DNA of 64,000 nt from an uncultured Sphingomonadaceae bacterium (GCA_947499255.1 CANMNF010000002.1:880430-944429); one strand, 5' to 3'; counted from the first letter of the stretch, positions 34,593-45,300 are shown. Made by a program: numbers and translations. The notes: generated by a model not told the origin, from the letters alone.

Positions 34593-35795
34593 ATGGTTGA
34601 TATGGGACGCGGGTTCCGCATGATGATCGGGGCTTTGTTGCCGGTTGGACTGGCGCTGACTGGTTGCACCGCCACCATGGCGGATCGTCCGGCAACTATG
34701 ACGCAACAAGGCCACTGGTCTCAAGCTGATGCTGCAACTGCGCTTGCGGTGGCCAATAAGGCGGCCAATTGGCAGCTGGCCAATATGGACAATCCCCAGG
34801 AGTGGATAAACTACATTTCTGGCGAAACGGAAAATCCCGTTGGCTGGGTGCAGGCAACCTTTTTGCTCGGCCTTGCTGACTATGCGGCGGCTACCAAGCA
34901 GCCCGGATATGTGGCTTGGCTTGAATCGATTGCCATGCGGGAACGATGGAAGCTGGCGAAGCGGCCGTTTCACGCTGATGACCATTTGATCGGACAGGTA
35001 TATTTCGATCTGGCTGATGCCAATGTGGAAACCGCAAACCTTGTGCCCACACGCACCGGACTTGATTATGTTCTGGCCAACCGCCCGACCAATACGCTTA
35101 TGCATCCGCAAGCCGATGGTGATCCGCGATGCCATGCGCGCTGGTGTTGGGCGGATGCCTTGTTCATGGCACCAGCGACATGGTGGGATGCTGCCAAGGC
35201 TTTCGACGATGATAAATATGCGCAGTTTGCGCATGAGGAATTTGTAGCGTCAGCCGATCTGTTGTTCGACAAGGACGAAGCCTTGTTCTTTCGTGACAGC
35301 CGCTTTTTTGACATGCGCGGAGAAGACGATGAGAAACTGTTCTGGAGCCGTGGCAATGGTTGGGTTTATGGCGGCCTTGTCAATTTGCTGCGCATAATGG
35401 ACGACAGTGATCCGCGTCGACCATATTACCGCGACCTGTTTGTCAAAATGTCCGATCGTCTTGTCGAATTGCAAACCGATAACGGCATGTGGCGCGCTTC
35501 TCTGCTTGCTACAAGCGCTACTCCACCTGAAACCAGCGGAACCGGCTTCTTCACCTATGGTTTGGCCTGGGGATTGAACGAGGGCATTTTGTCCGGGGCG
35601 CAGTATGATCGTGCTGCGAAATCGGGGTGGGATGCCTTGATGCGCAATGTGGACGAGGATGGCCGTTTGGGCTTTGTACAACAGGTCGGTGCGCGCCCTG
35701 CGGGTGTAAAGCAGGAAGACAGCCAGTATTATGGCACAGGAGCGATGCTGTTTGCGGCCTCGCAGGTCATCGAGCTGGGTTCCAACGCTCGCTAA
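34593..35795 (+). CDS. GH105/GH88-like unsaturated uronyl hydrolase (lipoprotein)
   Basis: A 400-residue (alpha/alpha)6-barrel hydrolase. The N-terminus is a lipoprotein signal with lipobox LALTGC, so it is probably anchored in the outer or inner membrane. The catalytic Asp is in RWCWADALFMAPATWW (residue ~188). Other family features are FHADDHLIGQVYFDL, LFFRDSRFFD, FWSRGNGWVYGGL and ETSGTGFFTYGLAWGLN. It removes 4,5-unsaturated uronic acid from lyase-generated oligosaccharides, often next to rhamnose. Several starts are possible (GTG 34581, ATG 34587/34593/34602); 34593 follows GGGG with six bases spacing. It lies 32 bases after rhaI, in line with rhamnose release. Confidence 0.88.
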   Translation: MVDMGRGFRMMIGALLPVGLALTGCTATMADRPATMTQQGHWSQADAATALAVANKAANWQLANMDNPQEWINYISGETENPVGWVQATFLLGLADYAAATKQPGYVAWLESIAMRERWKLAKRPFHADDHLIGQVYFDLADANVETANLVPTRTGLDYVLANRPTNTLMHPQADGDPRCHARWCWADALFMAPATWWDAAKAFDDDKYAQFAHEEFVASADLLFDKDEALFFRDSRFFDMRGEDDEKLFWSRGNGWVYGGLVNLLRIMDDSDPRRPYYRDLFVKMSDRLVELQTDNGMWRASLLATSATPPETSGTGFFTYGLAWGLNEGILSGAQYDRAAKSGWDALMRNVDEDGRLGFVQQVGARPAGVKQEDSQYYGTGAMLFAASQVIELGSNAR

Positions 35796-36209
35796 CTCTT
35801 ACCCATTGGATACGTAGCACGCCGGCCATACTCCATGCGGCTGCGCTTATGCCTGCGCGCAAAAAAGCTTGGGCGTTGTTCGGCGCTCTAGTCGCCATTG
35901 TCGGCTTGCCGGGTGTAGATAGTACGCTGCCTGGTAAGGCGCGGTCTTTCGCGCCATTCCGTCGGAGCTGGTGGACGAACCGTAGCTCGCATTGCGCGCC
36001 GAGGTGAATGTACATGCTTCGTGGCCAGCAATAGCCATGTTTTGGCAAGGACATGCGATGGCTGACAGCAAAGCTCAGCGATGCAGATCAATCCCAGGTT
36101 GGACTAAGCCGCGATATTCCTACTGCACCTGGTAGTGAACGTAAAAGCGGCGGTCGCAGCGTTTGCTACAACCGCCGCAAAGCGAACTGTTTTTTGACTG
36201 ACGCCTGTC
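35796..36209. other. Convergent intergenic region, no gene supported
   Basis: These 414 bases lie between the GH105 stop and the beta-helix gene stop. Overlapping small ORFs lack ribosome sites or family features. The only clear element is the minus-strand terminator at 36143-36178. Confidence 0.6.
36143..36178 (-). terminator. Terminator of the beta-helix gene
   Basis: On the minus strand, stem GCGGCGGT/ACCGCCGC with an inner GTAGC/GCTGC pairing is followed by TTTT. It lies 31 bases after the beta-helix gene stop. Confidence 0.75.
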
Positions 36210-37913
36210 CTATTCGCTCAAGCGCTTCGTCAACTGATAATCGTACAGTGACGGGACTGACCGGACGGGTTCGCCGATCATTTCAGTATATGGTGCAGGC
36301 GTATATTCCAACCGTACCGGACGGTTGCTGTGAATACCCACGATCCTTGCATCGGGACCTTCGCTGCGCCCTTGCAGGACGATAGGCTGGCCTGCTGGCA
36401 CACCGCTATCGACAACAACATTCAGGTTCCAGGTCGTATTGTACCGACCATGGCCGGGCTGCCATTCGGGTGCACCGCCGCCGCGATAAATTTCATCCAT
36501 ATGTGCCCCATCCGACGCCTTGCGATCAGGGATTACGTGTACGGTGACATTGTCAAACAAGTTCTGGTGGTTCGAACCTGCATGCTGGTCGAGCGCAGGA
36601 TCTTTCCAGCCGACAACTTCCTTGAACACCGACCGAGTGGTTGCGGTGTTAAAGCTGAAGGTGTGCTGCGCTTCGTTAAAGGCGTTCACATTCTCGACCA
36701 GTACATTGTGCGACCGGCTGACATGGATTGCGTAATGCGCCCGCAAATTGCCTTCGGTGATGACGTTACGGATCGTCAGGTTCGCAGAATCATCGGACAG
36801 GATGGACGAGTCCGCACCATGCACGCGCACATTTTGCACCCAACCATTGTGGATGGATGTGAGGTACATCGCATTAAAGCCAGCTTCGTTGTGGTGTCCG
36901 AAATACGGGCTTTCCGGAAAGACGAACGCGATATCTTGAATACCGACATTGCTGATGTGGTTCCAGCCTTCGAAATTGGCGGGAATCTCATTCGTAATGG
37001 GGTGCAGCAATGGATCTGCGATGGTTACGGTTCTGCCAGAAATCGCTTCGATGCGGGTGCGTTGTTGCACGACCGGTCGCTCAGGTGTTTCCCAGTGCGC
37101 GGCACCTATACCAACATCGGTATCGCCATACATGGATTTAAGCAGCGGACCATCGGGGCCGGCGCGATTGTACCAGTTGACCCTTACAACATCGCCAACG
37201 CTCAGCTTGGACGTGTCGTCAACGGTCATCGTACGGGTGAACTGCTCGCCCGCCAGGATATTGGCGGTCGGGTTGGGCACAGGATCGAACCGTTCGATAA
37301 ATTCAGCAGGTCGGTTATTGGGCGCGCGGACCCAGATGAAGCCTCCGCTCCAGCTATATTCGGAGAACAGGCGATCAAGGTTAAGTGCCTCGTTTTTAAC
37401 GATCTTTTCGTTGACCACCATATATTCGCGAACTTCGTCGAGCGCGCCGCCATCATCGATCTGGTTGAGCGGGCGAGGCATATATATCTCGGTCCCGCCT
37501 TCACCCATTCCCATGCCGGCAAGCACGATATCGCTGCTGGTGATCCAGAGGATCTCGGTCAGCTGATAGCGACCTTTGCCAAGTTGAACTCTTACCGGGC
37601 CTTCATGCTCACTTGCAGCAGCAATCGCGGCAATCAACGCAGCACTATCATCACGGTTGTCATTGGGAACGGCACCGTAATCAGCGACATCAATAACGGC
37701 TGAGACGTGCGGGATTTCTGCCTGTCCGTATTCGTAACCGGCATAAGAGAAATCGGGCAATACCACCTCGCTCATCACTGCCTTGTCAGAGAGGATGGCG
37801 GGCATTTTGCTGTGTTCATCGGCGCTGGCAGTACCGGGCACCATGGCCATTATGGCCAGACATGCTGCACCGATTAAGCCTTTGGTGGTCAGCGAAGCTT
37901 TGTAGCTATTCAT
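36210..37913 (-). CDS. Exported right-handed beta-helix protein, candidate polysaccharide lyase/hydrolase
   Basis: A 567-residue exported protein (signal GAACLAIMAMVPGTASA). After an N-terminal linker, IDVADYGAVPNDNRDDSAALIAA is the signature start of Pectate_lyase_3/rhamnogalacturonase-epimerase-like beta-helices. Parallel-helix rungs follow (NVGIQDIAFVFP, WVQNVRVHGADSS, LTIRNVITEGN, NVLVENVNAFNEAQHTF). The His-rich DQHAGSNHQNLFDNVTVHVIPDR and DGAHMDEIYRGG segments could hold catalytic residues. I cannot assign a CAZy family. ATG 37913 has GGGAG about ten bases upstream. It is downstream of the Tat-exported GH106 gene on the same strand with 112 bases between, suggesting a joint role in polymer cleavage. 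Confidence 0.8.
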   Translation of the reverse strand: MNSYKASLTTKGLIGAACLAIMAMVPGTASADEHSKMPAILSDKAVMSEVVLPDFSYAGYEYGQAEIPHVSAVIDVADYGAVPNDNRDDSAALIAAIAAASEHEGPVRVQLGKGRYQLTEILWITSSDIVLAGMGMGEGGTEIYMPRPLNQIDDGGALDEVREYMVVNEKIVKNEALNLDRLFSEYSWSGGFIWVRAPNNRPAEFIERFDPVPNPTANILAGEQFTRTMTVDDTSKLSVGDVVRVNWYNRAGPDGPLLKSMYGDTDVGIGAAHWETPERPVVQQRTRIEAISGRTVTIADPLLHPITNEIPANFEGWNHISNVGIQDIAFVFPESPYFGHHNEAGFNAMYLTSIHNGWVQNVRVHGADSSILSDDSANLTIRNVITEGNLRAHYAIHVSRSHNVLVENVNAFNEAQHTFSFNTATTRSVFKEVVGWKDPALDQHAGSNHQNLFDNVTVHVIPDRKASDGAHMDEIYRGGGAPEWQPGHGRYNTTWNLNVVVDSGVPAGQPIVLQGRSEGPDARIVGIHSNRPVRLEYTPAPYTEMIGEPVRSVPSLYDYQLTKRLSE

Positions 37914-38025
37914 ATCGATCATTCTCCCAAAAAATCTGACGTCCCGATTTCGGTAACGGGAAAGATTGTATGTAAACGTAGGCAACCGGAAAGCCCGAAC
38001 GTCCCTGAAAAATTTGCACTATCGC

Positions 38026-41000
38026 TCACGAGACATATTCGCGGATAAGACGCACAGGGCCCATCAACCCCGAAGGTAGCAGAGCTGAGTTTTCATCATA
38101 CGGATTGTAGATAGCCTCAACAGTTTGCGCAGGCTGTTCGGCTTTGTCACCGATCAGGCGATTGACCCACAAATTGGCCACCCGGATTTCGACGGTATTT
38201 TTACCCGGCTTTGCAAAATCAGTAACATCGATGGCAAAGGGGTATGTCCACACGACACCGGCCGTTTTTCCGTTGACCAAAACCTCGGCAATTTCTCTGA
38301 CATCGCCAAGCTCCAGCGACAGCCGCCCGCTGGGCCGCTGTTCAAGCATAAACGCGTTGTGATAGGTCGCAACGCCTGAGAAATATTTGATGTCGGGATC
38401 GCTGTGCTCGGTCCACGAGGTCAGCTCTGCAGGCGATAGGTGTTTGGGTCCGGCAAATGGCAGAGGAAATTCGACGTGCCAACCATCGTCCAAATGTGCG
38501 AGCAATTGCTGCGTTTTCGATGCGGCTGCACGTTGCTGTACCGCCGCGTCTTTGCGAAAAACCACGAACACTGCATCATTGGGAACAAGCGCACGCGCGA
38601 TAATCGTGCGGCCATTTGCGGACCGGAATGGTGCTGGCTCAATACGGCCTGTCTTGGCGCACCATATTTCCGGATCTTTGCCAGCGACCCGGAACGATAG
38701 CTCGACATCCTGCGCCGCGTCTGTCTGGCTGATAACTTGGAAAAGTTCGCCATCCTCCAATACGCGGTGAACGAACCTGATTTCCGCATCGGGAACGTTG
38801 CTTGACCATGAGAATGCCGGTTCGAACATGGTCGGCAAGACTTCTTCCAGCGTAGAATCGATCGCTCCGCCATGATCCCACATTCTCGCTGCAAGCGCGG
38901 CAAATTCGGCATGATCGTCAGCCAGGCTGGGGGTGGAGGCCGGCTTGGGACCGATGACAGGAATACCTGCGTCCAGGAATTGCGCCAATTTGCGCAGCAC
39001 AGGCAGGGTCACACGGGTGACCGAGCTGTCAATCGCTATGGCGCGATAGGCAACTCCAGCAGGCGATGTGACCCGCCCGTTTTCGGCGAACAGCGTGTTG
39101 ACCAAAGCATCGCCGTTTACAAAGTCGTAGGCATAGCCTTCTGGCACTTCGGGGGCGCGGAATTGGAACATCATGGTGATGTTGTCATCCTGACCGTAGA
39201 AATAACCAATATCGGCATTGAAGCGACCTTGTTGCAACAAGTGGCAAGAGCGCGAGAGGTAATCTACCCAAGCGCCCGCCTGCTCCGCCCAGGTTTCCCG
39301 CCGGGTGAACCATTGGCCAAAGCGGGAAAGCCCAAGCCCTGGCCCCGGTCCGAAAGTGGGTTGATGCACAGATGTGTGAACAACGATGCGGTTCAGACCG
39401 CTCGACATCATGCGGTCCGCCACCGGCTTGAGATGGCGCGGCGCGTAATGATAGGCAACCCCGCCCGTCGCCCCAGTGGTCATCGATTCAGCGGCTGTGA
39501 GATTTTGACCGTAAATATGTGCAACGGATGCAGATTCGCGGATATCGGCATCGCGCATTCCCGGTGTTGCATGCAAGAAATCGGAATCGGGCATCCAGGT
39601 TGAGCCCATGGGAATGTCAGCAGACTTTTTGACCTGCATGCCATCGGCGACAATAGCGCGCCGATCCTCATGCCCTTCGCCATAACGGCGCATCCCGCGC
39701 TCATGCAGATAGTCGGTGATTTCGCCGTAATGTTCATCCGCGATCAGATCGCCGATCGTTGCGCGCCAATCCCACAAGAAGCGATCGCTCGCTTCTGCAT
39801 TGCCAACCACATATCCTGCAAGTGCGGGGAAATAGGTTGTCGGATCATAGCCTCTGCGGGATGAAAAGCGCCCGCGCATGCCATCGGTCCAGTTCGTCGC
39901 GCCGGCTTCATAGCTGTCCGTCAACAGGTGACTTAGCCCCTGCTCCCCGATCAAGTCAGGGCCGAGAGCTTCTTCATAAAACGAAAGGTAATCCGTGATG
40001 TATTTGCGGACATGATCCTTGTTGAGCTTGTCCACTTCAAGGCCGGTAGCATCATCGGCGGCAGGGCCGTTTGTCTCGCCAGTCAAGCCATACCCCATCC
40101 GCATCACAAGCCAGCGACCCTCCGGCGCTTGCCAGTCGAGCGTTCCATCCGGCCGCATCTTGTCGGTGATTTCGATAACGGATGCAGGATCGATAACGAC
40201 CGCTGGATCGAGGGGAACCGGCTTTAACGTATGTACGTTTGGCTCGTCCCAGAAAGCCGCTTTGTCCTCGGCATAGTTGATGGTCGGTTTGCCGGACAAT
40301 TCCAGCAGATAGACCTCGTGTTCGGTGCGGTAGTCCCCGATCTTGTCGAACCCGCCCCATTTACGCCCTTCGGGATCGACTGCGATCTGCACCCTGACGC
40401 GCGTGGCGCGCCTTTCCGGCAAGGCAATTGTGCGCGGAATGATATTGGTGCCCGGCAAATTGGCAATGCGTTCAAAATCGCCATCGCCATCGGCCACTTC
40501 GACCCAGCCAACGGAGGGTTCAGATTGTCCATGATGCGAAGTGCCCCCGCTCATATACAATGTTAGCGCGCGGATGGTTTGCGGCTTATCGAAGGCAAAT
40601 TCGATCCAGACCGATTTGTCCTGTAACCGATCATACGGCATTTTAACCCCGGCTCTGAAATTACCGTCGGTTAAAAGTGCACCATCAATTGCGCCGATGC
40701 TGGAGGTAATTTTTGCGCGATCGTTCAATAGTTCAACGTCATGCTTTATGGGAAACGCGATAACATGCTGATCGCGGTAAAAGCTGACAAACGGTTCGCC
40801 ATCGATCTCGAAATGATCATTGTGCCCGCTTTCCATTGCGCCATAAGGCCCCACAACAGTTGGCGGCATGGGTAGCGGTTCGGTGCGCCGCTCACCTGCA
40901 GACATGACGGTTTCGGACCATACCAGTTTCTTGGTTGATTGCTCTGGCCGCACCCATGGCCCACCGGTCTGGCTCCACCCGGGAGACCCGGCAATGGTGA

Positions 41001-41409
41001 ATTCCAAGCCCTTCTCGTCGGCCAGATTTACGGCATGGAGCATCCTGTCCTGCCATGCAGGTGAGCGATAGGGTGCTGGATCATCGACAATCTGCACTCT
41101 GCCAAGCGCCGCATCGAAATTTTGCACGCCGCCGATACCGACCCGTTCCATCCACGCAAAATCGGCATCGATCCCGGCTTTGGAAACATTACCATTTATC
41201 CAATGCCACCAAACACGCGGGCGTGCCGCATTGGGCGGCGTCTTGAAAGCATCCTGCAGGCTTTGCTCGCCCGCAACTTGCGCATAGGATCGCACTGGTA
41301 AAAGAGAAATCGCACCGACAGCCGCTGTCGATGCCTTTAACATTCCGCGGCGGCTGAACCGGCCCAGACCAGCGCCAAATGTCTTACTGCGAGAAGCCAT
41401 TTTGTTCAT
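38026..41409 (-). CDS. GH106-like alpha-L-rhamnosidase, Tat-exported
   Basis: An 1127-residue protein with a twin-arginine signal (FSRRGMLKASTAAVGA). It shows the large GH106/glyco_hydro family layout: RPRVWWHWINGNVSKAGIDADFAWM near the N-terminus, GSPGWSQTGGPWVRPEQSTKKLVW, a DSYEAGATNWTDGM acidic motif, and AAESMTTG. The C-terminal galactose-binding-like sandwich has the ending VAEVLVNGKTAGVVW, INVTDFAKPGKNTVEIRVANLW-like and NRLIGD. It should remove terminal L-rhamnose. It is the most divergent of the four copies and the only Tat-dependent one. ATG 41409 (or 41400) is used; the longer track start adds a Cys-rich non-signal leader. It is divergent from the EF-hand gene. Confidence 0.85.
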   Translation of the reverse strand: MNKMASRSKTFGAGLGRFSRRGMLKASTAAVGAISLLPVRSYAQVAGEQSLQDAFKTPPNAARPRVWWHWINGNVSKAGIDADFAWMERVGIGGVQNFDAALGRVQIVDDPAPYRSPAWQDRMLHAVNLADEKGLEFTIAGSPGWSQTGGPWVRPEQSTKKLVWSETVMSAGERRTEPLPMPPTVVGPYGAMESGHNDHFEIDGEPFVSFYRDQHVIAFPIKHDVELLNDRAKITSSIGAIDGALLTDGNFRAGVKMPYDRLQDKSVWIEFAFDKPQTIRALTLYMSGGTSHHGQSEPSVGWVEVADGDGDFERIANLPGTNIIPRTIALPERRATRVRVQIAVDPEGRKWGGFDKIGDYRTEHEVYLLELSGKPTINYAEDKAAFWDEPNVHTLKPVPLDPAVVIDPASVIEITDKMRPDGTLDWQAPEGRWLVMRMGYGLTGETNGPAADDATGLEVDKLNKDHVRKYITDYLSFYEEALGPDLIGEQGLSHLLTDSYEAGATNWTDGMRGRFSSRRGYDPTTYFPALAGYVVGNAEASDRFLWDWRATIGDLIADEHYGEITDYLHERGMRRYGEGHEDRRAIVADGMQVKKSADIPMGSTWMPDSDFLHATPGMRDADIRESASVAHIYGQNLTAAESMTTGATGGVAYHYAPRHLKPVADRMMSSGLNRIVVHTSVHQPTFGPGPGLGLSRFGQWFTRRETWAEQAGAWVDYLSRSCHLLQQGRFNADIGYFYGQDDNITMMFQFRAPEVPEGYAYDFVNGDALVNTLFAENGRVTSPAGVAYRAIAIDSSVTRVTLPVLRKLAQFLDAGIPVIGPKPASTPSLADDHAEFAALAARMWDHGGAIDSTLEEVLPTMFEPAFSWSSNVPDAEIRFVHRVLEDGELFQVISQTDAAQDVELSFRVAGKDPEIWCAKTGRIEPAPFRSANGRTIIARALVPNDAVFVVFRKDAAVQQRAAASKTQQLLAHLDDGWHVEFPLPFAGPKHLSPAELTSWTEHSDPDIKYFSGVATYHNAFMLEQRPSGRLSLELGDVREIAEVLVNGKTAGVVWTYPFAIDVTDFAKPGKNTVEIRVANLWVNRLIGDKAEQPAQTVEAIYNPYDENSALLPSGLMGPVRLIREYVS

Positions 41410-41790
41410 TACGATGGCTTTACCGCGCGAGGATGGGCCGCGTAGGGCTGGGCCATGTGAAGCTGAATAGCCGAATTGCTCAACGCCATTCCTGACACAG
41501 CACCGTTTGCAGAAATACGGCAAGCTATGTAACCGCGATCAAGCACACAGTTTTCCAGATGATATCGCATGCAATTCTCCCGGCGATCAAAACTTATCAA
41601 ATGTGATCGCTTCTTTGGTTGGGTATATCCGCAGTATTCAGCAAGGAGTCAATTATCTGCTGATATCGCACACACTTGGTTGCAGTGCGGCAAGTTTTCG
41701 ATCTTGACCTGCAGTCAAACCTGCTCAATATCGAGCATCACCGCAGTCTCGGCCATTTGGCCTGATAGGCGCGGATTAACGGAGGATGTT
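41410..41790. promoter_or_regulatory. Divergent control region between GH106 (minus) and the EF-hand/PUL genes (plus)
   Basis: No gene is supported in these 381 bases. Seen are a GCGATCA/TGATCGC inverted repeat (41583-41610) and a possible plus promoter TTGACC-N16-CAATAT (41704-41731). The latter overlaps a TTGAC/GTCAA palindrome (41705-41718 region). The start of the EF-hand gene is preceded by GGAGG. Confidence 0.35.
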
Positions 41791-42186
41791 ATGAAGGTTT
41801 TTGGTAAGGTTGCAGGCGCTGTTGCGTTTGGAATGACATTAGTAGCGGTTCCTGCCAGCGCGCAGAGCTTCAAAGATGGCGTAGATACAAACGGTGATGG
41901 CGGTCTTGATATGGCTGAGTTCGTATCAGCGTTAACTGCTGTTGATCTGGTGCGTTACGATGTGAACGGTGATGGTTCGGTTACCGTCAAGGAATTCGGA
42001 GACAGCAACGCGCGTCCGGCAAAGCGCACAAAAAATCTCGTGCGTCGTTATGACGATAACAAAGATGGCATTTTGCAGGAATCCGAGTTCATGAAGATGA
42101 ACGAGATGTTCTTCGATCAGCGTGACAAGGATGGAAATGGCTCCATCTCGGCCATGGAAGTCAATCCTGAGCTGAAAATGCGTTGA
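41791..42186 (+). CDS. Small exported EF-hand calcium-binding protein
   Basis: A 131-residue protein with a Sec signal (VAGAVAFGMTLVAVPASAQ). Four EF-hand-type loops begin near D32 (DTNGDGGLDMAE), D57 (DVNGDGSVTVKE), D88 (DDNKDGILQESE) and D112 (DKDGNGSISAME). It would bind calcium in the periplasm, as a buffer, sensor or stabiliser of the neighbouring exported glycosidases. The start ATG 41791 follows ggagg by four bases; the track start 41569 is far upstream of the signal. It is followed by a strong terminator, so it is transcribed largely on its own despite its place at the head of the glycosidase genes. Confidence 0.88.
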   Translation: MKVFGKVAGAVAFGMTLVAVPASAQSFKDGVDTNGDGGLDMAEFVSALTAVDLVRYDVNGDGSVTVKEFGDSNARPAKRTKNLVRRYDDNKDGILQESEFMKMNEMFFDQRDKDGNGSISAMEVNPELKMR

Positions 42187-42212
42187 GCGTATTCTGAAGT
42201 TAAGTGAATTAA

Positions 42213-42250
42213 AGCCCGCTGCATGAAAACGCAGCGGGCTTTTGTCTTTT
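42213..42250 (+). terminator. Rho-independent terminator after the EF-hand gene
   Basis: A perfect 10-bp stem AGCCCGCTGC/GCAGCGGGCT with an 8-base loop is followed by tttgtctttt, 27 bases after the stop. Confidence 0.92.
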
Positions 42251-42329
42251 AGACCTTGGGCTTGTCGCGCCCCGCCTGCTTTCCAAGGTAACTGAAGGGG
42301 GCACGACAACCGGTAATTTGGAGTTGCTG

Positions 42330-45300
42330 ATGTCGCCTCGCGTGAAATGGGCTAAAGTGTGCATGGCTGCGATTGCGGCGGTATTGGTGACCGGCAATAC
42401 CGATGCGCCGCTTGCACAGGCGGATATCGCATCAGCTGAGGCACAATCTTCCAACGAAGCCGGGCTCTCGACAGACCTGTTCCTGGATCCGCCGCGCGAA
42501 GCTTATCCGCGGACGTGGTTTCACGCGATGAGTGGAAATATATCCAAGGAAGGCGTGACCAAAGATCTTGAGGCGATGGCAGCTATCGGCCTCAAAGGCT
42601 TCACAATGTTCCATGTTGCCAACGGCATTCCATATGGCGATGTGAAATTCGCGACCGACACCCATTTCGATATTCTTGATCATGTGGCTACCGAATCTGA
42701 ACGGCTGGGCCTCGATTTTGGATTGCACAATGCCGAAGGCTGGTCAGCAAGCGGTGGCCCTTGGGTAACGCCTGAAATGTCGATGAAGGAGATGGTCTGG
42801 ACCGCATCATTGGCTAATGGTGGAGCGATCGATATCGATTTACCGGTGCCGGTCCTGCGCAAGGACTATTTTGAGGATATCGCGGTCATCGCCTATCCGA
42901 CGCTGGCAGCGGAAAAGCGTGATCTCCAGCTCAATCCCGTGATCACCGCGTCTTCGCCCAATTTCAGAACAGATCGCTTGGGCGGGGCCGAGCGGTATGA
43001 AAGGCTTGAGGCGACCTTGGGCCCGATTACTGGGAAAAGAGGCTGGGAGAAACACGGCTGGTTGCAATATGATTTTGGCAAACCGGTAGACATCAAATCG
43101 CTTCGGCTGACATTTAGACGCGGGTCGTTTGAACTTGAACTGCAATCCAGCCTCGATGGTGAAAACTGGACATCGCACGGCAAGCTGCACAAATACCACG
43201 CTGGCAAGCGGGACCGTGTTGCTGACGAAACCTTCGCCGGGGCACCAGCGCGATATTACCGCATCTTGTCGAGCGATGATGTCCAGATTTACGCGCTTTC
43301 TTTCTCGCATATCAATGCCGTCAATGCGGTGGCTGGCCATACGGGCCTCGCCCGCGTGGAGGATTACGAATTACCTGACATTGGCTCGCCTTCTGCCGAT
43401 GCCATAATCGATCCAAAAACCGTGATCGACCTGACCAGCAAGCTGGATGAGAACGGGCGATTGAAAGCAGTTTTGCCCGCTGGCGACTGGACAATCCTGC
43501 GCTTTGGAATGACCACTACGGGCGCTATCAACGAACCGTCTTCGCCCGAAGGCCAAGGCCTGGAAATCGACAAATTTTCCAGTGATGCCGCCGATTTTCA
43601 TTACGATCAGTTTATGGGACGCGTCACGCAAAGCGTGCCCGGCACGCTCGATTACATGATGCTCGATAGTTATGAGATCGGGGGGCAGAACTGGACCAAG
43701 GGTTTCGAAAAGGCTTTCCTTGCCGAACATGGCTATGATCTGGTGCCTTATCTGCCTTTATATGCTGGCCGCTTTGTCCAAAGCGCCAAAACAAGCGAGC
43801 GTGTCTTAAGCGATAGCCGGCGGCTCAACAGCAAATTGACCGTCCAGAACTATTATGCCGCAATGCGAGAGCGTGCATACGATGATGGAATGCTCACCAT
43901 CATTGAGGCATATGGCAACGGTCCGTTCAATTATATTGATGCAGCGGGTATCGCCGATATTCCCATGGGTGAATTCTGGTTGACCCGCGATCTTGGCTCG
44001 GTTGTGGTGCCGCGCTCTGCCGCGAATACTTATGGCCGCGAACTTGTTTCAACCGAAGCGTTTACCGCCCAGCAATCGCTCAACTGGGGTTTTCATCCGG
44101 GCATGGCGCGCTCGCGTGGGGATGAAATGTGGTCGTTGGGAGCGAACGAATTCACCTTCCACCGCTTCGTGCACCAGGCCAATACGCATGTGGCCCCCGG
44201 CCTGCTCATGCATTTCTGGGGTATCAACTTTGACCGCACGCAGCCCTGGTGGGATACGGCTGCCAAAGCGTGGGTGGAATACATCGCGCGCGGACAATAC
44301 ATGCTGCGCCAAGGCGTGCCTGTAAGCGACGTTCTTTACCTCGTCGGCGATGGCGCGCCCACCGACTGCCCGCGCGAGAAAGCGGGGCAGCGCGAACTTG
44401 GTGCAAACATTGCCTATGACTGCCTCAACACTGACAGGTTGTTGGCCGGATTGAGTTTTGCCGATGGTGAAATCACCCTCGCGTCAGGCGCAATCTACGA
44501 TGCCATCGTTATTCCCAAAAGAGCGCGGTTCCTCCCGTCAACGGCGCAGGCTTTGGCGAAACTGGCAGCGCGCGGGGTCCCTATCTTTGGCGAAATGCCT
44601 AGTGAAACGATCGGGATGGCCGCTGTGCATGATGCGCAGTCATATGACATCGCTGTAGCGGCGATCAACGATGCTGCGGTGCCGCTCGCGCAGTTGAAGG
44701 ATGCAGGCTTTAGCGATCTTGTAATAGAAGGGCAGCCCGATCAGCGTAGCGCCCATCGCCGTGCCGGGACCGCCGACATTTATTTCATTCCCAACCGCGA
44801 AACAGTTTCCGGACCGGTTTCGGTCACGGTCAAGGGGGCATGCCGCGTGCCTGAATTGTGGGATGCGGACACAGGCAGCACGACCCGTCTGGCAAGTTAT
44901 ACCTGCGGCGCAGATGCCATGCAAATTCGCTACGATGCACAAGCGCTCCAAGGCACGTTCCTGGTGTTGAGGCAAGCTGCAGGCCAAGGGTATGGTACCA
45001 AGCGCATGCTCGTCATCGATGAAGGGCTAAGCATAATTGCACCTACGCCTGGAACAGCACGGGCGATTGATGGTGCATGGCAGGCAACGTTAACCGGTTG
45101 GAACGTGCCGGAACAAAAGATCACTTTGCCGCAATTGATCGATCTGAAAGATCACCCCGATAGCGCGGTGCATCATCATTCAGGCAGTATCGCATACACC
45201 ACCAATATCGATCTGCCTGCCGATTGGGTGCACTCAGCGGATCGCGTCATGCTTGATCTTGGTCAGGTGGAAGTTGCAGCAACGGTTAGCGTCAATGGCG

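Noticed and set aside
36330-37703. 457-codon plus-strand ORF opposite the beta-helix gene
   Set aside because: No ribosome site, signal or recognisable fold; the minus frame has a signal peptide and beta-helix motifs.
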